This document shows, one piece after another, positions 34,877-41,040 of a stretch of 64,000 bases of DNA (within the stretch, counting starts at the first letter, position 1; the number at the start of each line of letters is the position of its first letter). The notes under the pieces are model-generated. The model was not told the origin of the DNA, ran no database searches, and saw only the letters and a list, made by a program, of their open reading frames with translations. Origin of the DNA: Stigonema ocellatum SAG 48.90 = DSM 106950 (GTDB lineage: Bacteria > Cyanobacteriota > Cyanobacteriia > Cyanobacteriales > Nostocaceae); assembly GCA_016903675.1 (NCBI GenBank), contig JADQBA010000029.1, positions 8,832 to 72,831 of the forward strand. The letters run 5' to 3'. The position numbers were made by a program, and so were the translations under genes.

Positions 34877-35212
34877 ATGGCTAAAGTAGACGAGTATCGA
34901 AACTATATTCAGCAACTTATCTCGAAATATGCTAGTTACAAACCTTCCTATGGAGAGATTGAGGTAGAAATGATTTTCGACACGGAACGAGATCATTATC
35001 AAATTGTCCACATTAGTTGGGAAAACAAACATCGAGTGTACGGTTGTTCTATGCACATCGATATCAAAAATGAAAAAATTTGGATTCAGTGGAATGTAAC
35101 TGAGGTAGATATCGCCGATGAACTAGTTCAAATGGGAGTTCCAAAACAGGATATTGTCATTGGTTTGCACTCACCTTATAAAAGGCAATTTACCGACTTT
35201 GCAGTGGGTTAA
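34877..35212 (+). CDS. xisI: XisI family protein (fdxN-element excision controlling factor)
   Basis: 111 residues from ATG 34877, matching the family length and start (MAKVDEYRNYIQQLISKYAS). Core motifs EVEMIFDTERDHYQIVHISWENKHRVYGC, KIWIQWNVTEVDIADELV and DIVIGLHSPYKRQFTDFAVG are all present. XisI was named with XisH as a factor needed for fdxN-element excision in Anabaena; many cyanobacteria have several xisH-xisI pairs of unclear role. No intact xisH precedes it: only ~28 codons in frame (34793-34876), with a start MPKADATHKAPKN that loosely recalls the XisH N-terminus. Confidence 0.9.
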   Translation: MAKVDEYRNYIQQLISKYASYKPSYGEIEVEMIFDTERDHYQIVHISWENKHRVYGCSMHIDIKNEKIWIQWNVTEVDIADELVQMGVPKQDIVIGLHSPYKRQFTDFAVG

Positions 35213-35918
35213 GCAGAGTCTGAGGAATTATGAATTATGAATTATGAATTATGAAATGATTTTTTTTCATCATTCATATTGAGGGGTTGAGAAAGTTCGT
35301 AGTAAGCACTTTAGTGCTTGAAATCGAGCAGTATTACTACGAACCTCTCAAAATTAATGAAACACACTGCAACTTTGACGGGTAATTTCTTAGTTCGTAG
35401 TAGCGCTTCAGCGCCGGTTAAATCGCGGTTTTTTAGCGCTGTAGACGTGAAGCGGTGAGGGGGTTGCAGTATTGGCGGTTTTCTTACCGCTTCGCGTCTA
35501 CCTATAAAGTCAGGGCTATTTCATTCTACGCCAGAGCCTTGAACCAAAGTCGTGGCTAAGAGCTGAAGTCCGTTGAAACGGACTAAATTCCTGAAAGTTC
35601 TAGTCGGCTTAAGCCGACTTCAGCTATTAGCCTAGGAATTTATTCCTAGGCGTGTGGGTTGCGAGTGAAGAATGAAATAGCCCTGTATAAAGTCGCGATT
35701 TTTTTGCGCTGTAGACGCTGCGCGGCTTCCCGCAAGGGTAGCGCTACTACGAACCGGGATGGAGGCGATCGCTCTTCGGAATGTTTTTCTTGCCGTGTTA
35801 GCCAAGAAAAACCTATACAATCATTTACAATCATGAATGTTGTTACTGTACCTTCGCCCCCACTCCCCCCCTCCTCCCCTTTTTCTTGCCCTGTTAGCCA
35901 AGAAAAACCTATACAATC
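35213..35918. repeat. Repeat-dense intergenic region
   Basis: Contains GAATTATGAATTAT direct repeats (35226-35255) and the 60-base palindromic repeat at 35287-35346 (inverted copy at 27539-27597). A ~115-base unit at 35395-35510 (GTTCGTAGTAGCGCTTCAGC, TAAATCGCGG, CGCTTCGCGTCTACC) is duplicated directly at 36899-37014. Stems GTCGGCTTAAGCCGAC and GCCTAGGAATTTATTCCTAG lie at 35603-35651. Two leader copies (AAGAAAAACCTATACAATCA) at 35803 and 35899 are the same leader that precedes the EACC1 gene at 37061. No gene. Confidence 0.8.
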
Positions 35919-36143
35919 ATCAACAAAGACAATACTGAAACAATCCTCATAACAAATATTGAGGTCATGATTTCCCTGTCGGCTCCAGATGTAGAATCTC
36001 AAGAGTTGTTACAAGCACAAGTGGAAAACTTGCTACCACAGATATGAGAAGTGGATGGGGTAGAAGAGGCGAATTTAGTCACAGTGGCAGAATCGCCAGA
36101 GGGTGCAAAGGGTGAGGGCTTCATTGTCGGGACAATCAAGGCA
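35919..36143 (+). pseudogene. Truncated duplicate of the EACC1 gene
   Basis: About 225 bases are nearly identical to 37082-37306. The start codon is changed (ATG to ATC), the copy has a TGA in place of a CGA codon (CAGATATGAGAA against CAGATCCGAGAA), and similarity stops abruptly after ACAATCAAGGCA. It is therefore non-functional. The PIN toxin-antitoxin pair sits between this copy and the intact gene. Confidence 0.85.
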
Positions 36144-36183
36144 AGAAAAACTTCACGTGCGAATATGCTTCAAATAATTCAAT

Positions 36184-36669
36184 ATGAGCAAACAATATAA
36201 AATATATCTTGATGCTTGTTGTTTCAATCGTCTATTTGACGACCAAACCCAATCCCGTATTTATTTAGAAGCGCAGGCAGTTATGACAATTTTGAGCCAA
36301 TGTCAAACAGAAGCTTGGAAATTAATTAACAGCAGTGCTTTGATTGCAGAATTAAACCAAATACCTGATTTAGAAAGACTACAAAACGTCAAAAAAATAC
36401 TTTTAATTGCTAAGATAAAAGTTATTAATAGCGCCTTCATTGAAGACAGAGCCACCCAACTCCAAACATTAGGATTTTCCAGTTATGATGCCACGCACAT
36501 CGCTAGTGCTGAAAGAAGTCAGGCAGATGTATTTCTTACAACAGATGACAGACTCTTCAAAAAAGCCCAAAAAAACTCTCAATTAATAAACGTAAAGATT
36601 AATAACCCTGTTCAATGGCTGGCAGAAGTAATACAATCAGAGGAAAGCAATGATGAAAACCCAAAATGA
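36184..36669 (+). CDS. PIN-domain toxin (VapC-like)
   Basis: 161 residues. The first acidic residue lies in IYLDACCFNRLFDD, the conserved Glu is in SALIAELNQI and the later acids are in SYDATHIASAERSQADVFLTTDDRLFKKA. This arrangement is typical of PIN nucleases that cut RNA. The gene overlaps the next, smaller gene by 20 bases, a usual toxin-antitoxin arrangement, here with the toxin first. It lies between a broken and an intact EACC1 copy, as if the module had been inserted within a duplication. Confidence 0.85.
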   Translation: MSKQYKIYLDACCFNRLFDDQTQSRIYLEAQAVMTILSQCQTEAWKLINSSALIAELNQIPDLERLQNVKKILLIAKIKVINSAFIEDRATQLQTLGFSSYDATHIASAERSQADVFLTTDDRLFKKAQKNSQLINVKINNPVQWLAEVIQSEESNDENPK

Positions 36670-36877
36670 AATTATCAAACAGGGCTATGATGCCTTAATC
36701 AATTCTCTGGGAATAGCCGATACTATTCGCTTTATTCAATATTTCAGTCCTGGGAAAGGAGACTATACTAAAGAACGTCATCAATGGCTAGATAAAAAAA
36801 CTTTGGCTTCGGTCTTGGTGGAGATGAAACAATTGCAGTCAGACGACACCAATCAATATGACGAAGTTATTGAGTAG
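36650..36877 (+). CDS. Small antitoxin-like partner of the PIN toxin
   Basis: 75 residues (MMKTQNEIIKQGYDALINSL, GIADTIRFIQYFSPGKGDYT). It resembles short cyanobacterial proteins found beside PIN toxins; no recognised DNA-binding fold is obvious from the sequence. The 20-base overlap with the toxin gene implies translational coupling. An antitoxin role is inferred from context. Confidence 0.7.
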   Translation: MMKTQNEIIKQGYDALINSLGIADTIRFIQYFSPGKGDYTKERHQWLDKKTLASVLVEMKQLQSDDTNQYDEVIE

Positions 36878-36898
36878 CAACTAATGGTCTATCATTTG

Positions 36899-37050
36899 GT
36901 TCGTAGTAGCGCTTTAGCGCCGGTTAAATCGCGGTTTTTTAGCGCTGTAGACGTGAAGCGGTGAGGGGGTTGCAGTATTGGCGGTTTTCTTACCGCTTCG
37001 CGTCTACCTATAAAGTCGCGATTTTTTTGCGCACTCAGCGCAACTACGAG
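36899..37050. repeat. Second copy of the 115-base GTTCGTAGTAGCG repeat
   Basis: Bases 36899-37014 match 35395-35510 with a handful of differences. The remainder to 37050 contains further palindromic arms (TCGCGATTTTTTTGCGC). A shorter family member is at 43918-43974. Confidence 0.85.
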
Positions 37051-37081
37051 CCGAGAAAAACCTATACAATCATTTACAATC

Positions 37082-37483
37082 ATGAATAAAGACAATACCG
37101 AAACAATCGAGATGACAAATATTGAGGTCATGATTTCCCTGTCGGCTCCAGATGTAGAATCTCAAGAGTTGTTACAAGCACAAGTGGAAAACTTGCTACC
37201 ACAGATCCGAGAAGTGGATGGAGTAGAAGAGGCGAATTTAGTGACAGTGGCAGAATCGCCAGACGGTGCAAAGGGTGAGGGTTTCATTGTCGGGACAATC
37301 AAGGCAGTTGTCATTCCTGGTAGTATGGCTTTGTTTAATTTTCTCAAAGAGCGTTTGAGTGGCAATCCGATAGAAATAACTCTTAAAAAAACACCTGATA
37401 GTCAAGAAGTGAAAATTAAGGTCAGGAGTCAAGCAGATTTTGATACTGCATATGAGAAAGCGCAAGAATTTTTCAAATCCTAG
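37082..37483 (+). CDS. EACC1-like effector-associated protein
   Basis: 133 residues without membrane or signal segments. The pattern IEVMISLSAPDVESQELLQA, GFIVGTIKAVVIPGSMALFNFLKERLSG, PIEITLKKT and EVKIKVRSQAD fits the effector-associated constant component 1 (EACC1) family, small proteins encoded directly before caspase or other effectors in NTP-dependent conflict loci. Here the caspase gene follows by nine bases. Its biochemical role is unknown; it may be a regulatory or scaffold partner of the protease. The gene has a partial, broken duplicate at 35919-36143. Confidence 0.75.
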   Translation: MNKDNTETIEMTNIEVMISLSAPDVESQELLQAQVENLLPQIREVDGVEEANLVTVAESPDGAKGEGFIVGTIKAVVIPGSMALFNFLKERLSGNPIEITLKKTPDSQEVKIKVRSQADFDTAYEKAQEFFKS

Positions 37484-37492
37484 GTAGTCAAG

Positions 37493-38305
37493 ATGGGAAA
37501 ATTGGCACTGCTGATTGGGGTGAGTGAATATGATGAGGGAGGATTGAAGGCGCTACTTGGGGCTGTCAAAGATGTAGAGGCGATGCAGCGAGTTCTGGGA
37601 AACCCCGAAATGGGTGGCTTTGCTGAGGCGGATATAGTGGTGCTTAAAAATCCCCAACGCCAAGAAATGGAATCTGCCATTGAGCAATTGTTTGCCAATC
37701 GCCACAAGGATGACCTGCTACTATTTTACTTCTCAGGTCATGGAATTACAGATGAAAGGGGGAAGCTATATCTATCAACCCCGGCTACTTATAAAGAAAA
37801 TGGGAGGCTGGTTAAGACCTCGACAGTTGCAGCTAGTTTTTTGCATGAGAGTATCAATGATAGCCGATCCCAGCGTCAGGTCATAATTCTGGATTGTTGC
37901 TTTAGTGGCGCGATCGCTCAAGGTATGACAGTCAAGGGTGAGGATATAGTTAATGTACAGGAGCAGTTAGGTGGTAAAGGACGAGCAATCCTGACATCTT
38001 CATCTTCCACCCAGTATTCTTTTGAGCAAGAAGGTTCAGAACTCTCAGTATACACCCGCTATTTGGTAGAAGGCATTGAAACAGGTGCAGCCGATAAAGA
38101 CGGGGATGGCTGGATTTCTGTTGATGAGCTACATGAATATGCTAGCAGCAAGGTACAAGAAGCAGCTCCAGCCATGACCCCCAAATTTTATCCAGTAGAG
38201 GAAGGCTTCAAGATTCGGCTAGCTAAAGCACCCGTTGATGACCCCAAGCTGAAATACCGTAAGGTAACCGTGTTTCCAGAAATCATCAATTTTTGGCGGG
38301 GCTGA
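37493..38305 (+). CDS. Caspase-family (C14) protease, paired with EACC1, C-terminally shortened
   Basis: 270 residues. The p20-like domain holds His83 in FYFSGHGI and the nucleophile in ILDCCFSGA (Cys136). The C-terminal subdomain includes an EF-hand-like DKDGDGWISVDEL (about 201-213), suggesting calcium dependence as in other orthocaspases. Homologues usually continue after DPKLxYRK into an additional C-terminal module. Here the match breaks at KYRK and ends VTVFPEIINFWRG within 13 residues, so a downstream module has probably been lost. Such proteases are thought to execute programmed death or dormancy on infection; that role is inferred. Confidence 0.85.
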   Translation: MGKLALLIGVSEYDEGGLKALLGAVKDVEAMQRVLGNPEMGGFAEADIVVLKNPQRQEMESAIEQLFANRHKDDLLLFYFSGHGITDERGKLYLSTPATYKENGRLVKTSTVAASFLHESINDSRSQRQVIILDCCFSGAIAQGMTVKGEDIVNVQEQLGGKGRAILTSSSSTQYSFEQEGSELSVYTRYLVEGIETGAADKDGDGWISVDELHEYASSKVQEAAPAMTPKFYPVEEGFKIRLAKAPVDDPKLKYRKVTVFPEIINFWRG

Positions 38306-38632
38306 TTTAAAGTATGAATTTGCCTCACGCAAAGGCGCAAAGTCGCCAAGAATCGTTGTTTCAACATCTCGATAACTGTCAATTCATATGAAGATTAGGA
38401 ACGCGCGCGACAACAGGAACAACAACGTGGGGTTTCGGGTGGTCGTTGCGTTGTGCATGACTCTTCGTTTTGTCAGAACTGGTGAATGTGAATTCATTGG
38501 GCGTACCAAGAAGAGTCTAGACCTACTCCAGTGAGGTTGATGACAGCCTCCGAACATAAAACAGGGTCGGATAGCTTGGTAGTCTGCAAAGTCGAACAGT
38601 TGTCCGGCTTCTCAAGTTTAACTGTAGGCGAT
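38306..38632. other. Intergenic region, nothing recognised
   Basis: Bases 38318-38352 (TTTGCCTCACGCAAAGGCGC) are inversely related to 40360-40385. The rest shows no gene or clear structure. Confidence 0.5.
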
Positions 38633-39196
38633 TTATTGGCGGGGGCGCAACATTTCTTGAGGTGCGATCGCACAACCCGGAAAAGCCAGCGGTGAAATTG
38701 TCACATCCTCCGAGACTATTGTCTCACTTTGATAACCTTCCGGACTCGGTAAGCGATAGACGTGCAACTTGCGTCGATTCACATCTAAAACCCAGTAATC
38801 AGTAATGCCTGATCGAGCATAAGCTAAAGCCTTCACTTCTCGGTCATACTTGAGACTAGAATCTGCTACCTCAATAATCAAAAACACCTCGGATGGAGTA
38901 GGATGGTGGTCATCATAATCTAGCTCATTAGGCACAACCACTGCAATATCTGGCTCTGGTTCCGAGTAATCATCAAGTTGCACAGGTGACTGAAGCCTCA
39001 GCAAAACCTGTTCTCCTAAGCGGTTGCGAAATAATCTCTCCGTTCGAGTTATCGCTGATTCATGAACACTTCCTTTAGGTGACATCAGAATGATTTGTCC
39101 TGCAATTAACTCTAGCCGTTCCTCTGGATGAAAAATACCAGCTTCCCCCATGCGATGATATTCTTGAACAGTTAAAAGGCGAATACCCGCAACCAT
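38633..39196 (-). CDS. Uma2-family restriction-endonuclease-like protein
   Basis: 187 residues from ATG 39196 (GAGG nine bases upstream; a GTG at 39211 is also in frame). The PD-(D/E)xK fold of Uma2 (DUF820) is seen in RLELIAGQIILMSP, YSEPEPDIAVV, FLIIEVADSS, YDREVKALAYARSGITDYWVLD and LHVYRLP. Cyanobacteria carry dozens of these genes; nuclease activity and a link to mobile elements are proposed but poorly tested. It is one of two Uma2 genes in tandem here. Confidence 0.9.
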   Translation of the reverse strand: MVAGIRLLTVQEYHRMGEAGIFHPEERLELIAGQIILMSPKGSVHESAITRTERLFRNRLGEQVLLRLQSPVQLDDYSEPEPDIAVVVPNELDYDDHHPTPSEVFLIIEVADSSLKYDREVKALAYARSGITDYWVLDVNRRKLHVYRLPSPEGYQSETIVSEDVTISPLAFPGCAIAPQEMLRPRQ

Positions 39197-39198
39197 AT

Positions 39199-39243
39199 TA
39201 CTATTCCTCACTTAACTCAAAATTCACCCGCTCATAAATATCT
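39199..39243 (-). pseudogene. C-terminal relic of another Uma2 gene
   Basis: The 41 bases starting TACTATTCCTCACTTAACTC repeat 39352-39393, the 3' end of the next Uma2 gene, coding YERVNFELSEE and stop. Only this tail remains, directly upstream of the first Uma2 gene, so a third copy has been deleted or the region was duplicated and trimmed. Confidence 0.7.
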
Positions 39244-39350
39244 TTCAGTTTCAAGCCCCCAGCTTCAGCCGTGGGGTAAATAATCACGAATTACGTTAGC
39301 GTAGCGTTAGCGAGTACTCGAGCGTCATTATAAATTACGAATTATTTTGA

Positions 39351-39938
39351 CTATTCCTCACTTAACTCAAAATTCACCCGCTCATAAATCTCATCCAAGG
39401 AAATTTGTAAATCTAGAGAATTAAGTACTAAAATTGACTCTTTCCCTTCATACTCTTGAAAAATCCATTGTTGTTCTGTTGTTTTTGCAAATTGCTCTAC
39501 AGAAAAACTATACTGGTCAATCATAATATATTCCCGAAATTCGGGAATTGAACGGTAATATTTAAACTTATCTGTTTTGTCATAATTTTTAGTAGAATTT
39601 GATAAGACTTCAACAATTAACAATGGGTTAGTAATAGTGGTTTTACTAGTTCCCTCGTACACAGGTTCACCTTTGACTACCATCACATCAGGGTATGTAT
39701 AGAGGCGATAACGAGGTATGCATAAGCGCACATCACCTATGTAGATATCGTAATTTTGTGCTTGCACCGTCAAGGGAAATTTTTTGTAAAAATTGCCTGC
39801 AATTTTATTGTGGTTAGTTGTTCCTCCTGTCATTGGGATAATTTCTCCGTCTTTGTATTCATTTTTGTATTCAGCTTTCTCTTCTAATTCGAGATATTCT
39901 TCTGGAGTGTAATAGCGCTTTTCTGTTTGTAAAATCAT
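39351..39938 (-). CDS. Uma2-family restriction-endonuclease-like protein
   Basis: 195 residues. The start MILQTEKRYYTPEEYLELEE, then YKDGEIIPMTGGTTNHNKIAG, YTYPDVMVV, LLIVEVLSNSTKNYDKTDKFKYYRSIPEFREYIMID and the C-terminal SLDLQISLDEIYERV are classical Uma2. The acidic PD...E-x-E residues are in place. It is distinct in sequence from its neighbour at 38633, so they are not a recent duplication apart from the tail relic between them. Confidence 0.92.
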   Translation of the reverse strand: MILQTEKRYYTPEEYLELEEKAEYKNEYKDGEIIPMTGGTTNHNKIAGNFYKKFPLTVQAQNYDIYIGDVRLCIPRYRLYTYPDVMVVKGEPVYEGTSKTTITNPLLIVEVLSNSTKNYDKTDKFKYYRSIPEFREYIMIDQYSFSVEQFAKTTEQQWIFQEYEGKESILVLNSLDLQISLDEIYERVNFELSEE

Positions 39939-39999
39939 TTGAATGACCTTAGATAAGTAATGTGTTTCTGCTACGCAGTCCGGCGATCGCTACTTATTT

Positions 40000-40055
40000 A
40001 GTCCTCTTTTAGAGGACTTATGCTGTGAGCCTGGGACTTCAAGTCCTAGGCGGAT
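40000..40055. repeat. Double-hairpin repeat, second copy
   Basis: TCCTCTTTTAGAGGA plus GCCTGGGACTTCAAGTCC-TAGGC, matching 8855-8911. It supplies the stop codon and last residues (HPPRT) of the small gene at 40039. Confidence 0.8.
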
Positions 40056-40275
40056 GATCATCCCGTAGCATCCTCTGCATTGCTACCGCATCCCCCTGCC
40101 AAGTTAACCGTCCCACTAAATCGGAAAAATCATAGCTGGGTTTGTACTTACTCTCTGGCAAGACAGGATGCAAAACAACGACAACATTTACCTCTCCAGC
40201 TGCTAACGGTGTGGGAATACTAAGACTTAAGTATCCTAATTCATCAATCGTAGTCGTAAATTTTATAACTTCCAT
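40039..40275 (-). CDS. Small orphan antitoxin-like protein
   Basis: 78 residues beginning MEVIKFTTTIDELGYLSLSI, a short beta-rich N-terminus with GEVNVVVVLHPVLPES, then SDLVGRLTWQGDAVAMQRMLRDD. It resembles the small cyanobacterial proteins that precede PIN toxins, but no toxin gene follows. Its C-terminal codons lie inside a dispersed repeat, suggesting the partner was lost when that repeat arrived. Function inferred from resemblance only. Confidence 0.6.
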   Translation of the reverse strand: MEVIKFTTTIDELGYLSLSIPTPLAAGEVNVVVVLHPVLPESKYKPSYDFSDLVGRLTWQGDAVAMQRMLRDDHPPRT

Positions 40276-40512
40276 TGCCCAATGAATCAGTAAATCTTTT
40301 TTAATTTTAGCGCGATCGCAAGTAATGAAAGAATTGGGTATTTTAAAACTCCTTCACTTTGCGACTTTGCGTGAGGTAAATTCATACCGTGATTCAGCAA
40401 CGCCAACAAAATAAACAAATAATCTTTGATCAAGACGGAAGGGCGATCGCACCCAGATAAAATATGCGCCATGATTGAAAAATATAGGGCAATTCAAACA
40501 TGAGAGGATCTG

Positions 40513-40770
40513 ATGCAATCAGCGTTACGAATTGAGACAAAAATTTTACCAGGCAACAAGATTGAAATCAATCTGCCTGCCGATACTACCTCAACTTCTG
40601 TCGGACAAACCATTGAGGTAATCGTGCTGCTACCAGACCAGAAGCCTACCCCAGAAAAGCAGTCTATTTTGCACCTGCTTGAAGAAATCCATAGGCAGCG
40701 TCCCGTTGGTAGAAGTGTGGCAGAAATCAATCGAGACCTACAGGTAGAACGAGATGCATGGGACAACTAA
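40513..40770 (+). CDS. Small orphan antitoxin-like protein
   Basis: 85 residues: MQSALRIETKILPGNKIEIN, LPADTTSTSVGQTIEVIVLL, then a Glu/Arg-rich helix ending EINRDLQVERDAWDN. The same layout as the gene at 40039 (beta N-terminus, helical tail) occurs in antitoxins of cyanobacterial PIN pairs. GAGG lies nine bases before the ATG. No toxin gene follows before ileS. Confidence 0.65.
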   Translation: MQSALRIETKILPGNKIEINLPADTTSTSVGQTIEVIVLLPDQKPTPEKQSILHLLEEIHRQRPVGRSVAEINRDLQVERDAWDN

Positions 40771-40849
40771 CTGACACCATGAGCAATCAGCAAGGTTTTG
40801 TAGTTTAGGCAAGACGTTTCAGGGTTGACATGACTAAGCTCCACCTGTT

Positions 40850-41034
40850 ATCCTAGTGTTAGGATTGGCGGACTTCATAGTCAAAACAATAAAAGACCCA
40901 TACAAGAAAAATTACGTCATTATAGTAGAAGACGCAATCTCAGCAGGCACCCTTTGTGTCGCCTGTCCCAAGGTTGAACACCTTGGTGTTCTCACAGATA
41001 ATAGAGAACAAGACACCTTCATTTATAGATAATC
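40850..41034 (+). pseudogene. Possible isochorismatase-like fragment in the ileS leader
   Basis: A frame of about 60 codons without a good start codes LGLADFIVKTIKDPYKKN followed by YVIIVEDAISAGT. That order (small residue, helix, then V-I-V-x-D-A-x-S) resembles the C-terminal part of cysteine-hydrolase/isochorismatase proteins, but the remainder does not. Weak evidence. The region also contains a CCAAGGTT/AACACCTTGG hairpin just before ileS. Confidence 0.25.
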
Positions 41035-41040
41035 ATTACT

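Noticed and set aside
40771..41040. T-box or other riboswitch in the ileS leader
   Set aside because: No T-box motif or specifier stem is visible, and cyanobacteria generally lack T-boxes; only a small hairpin is present.
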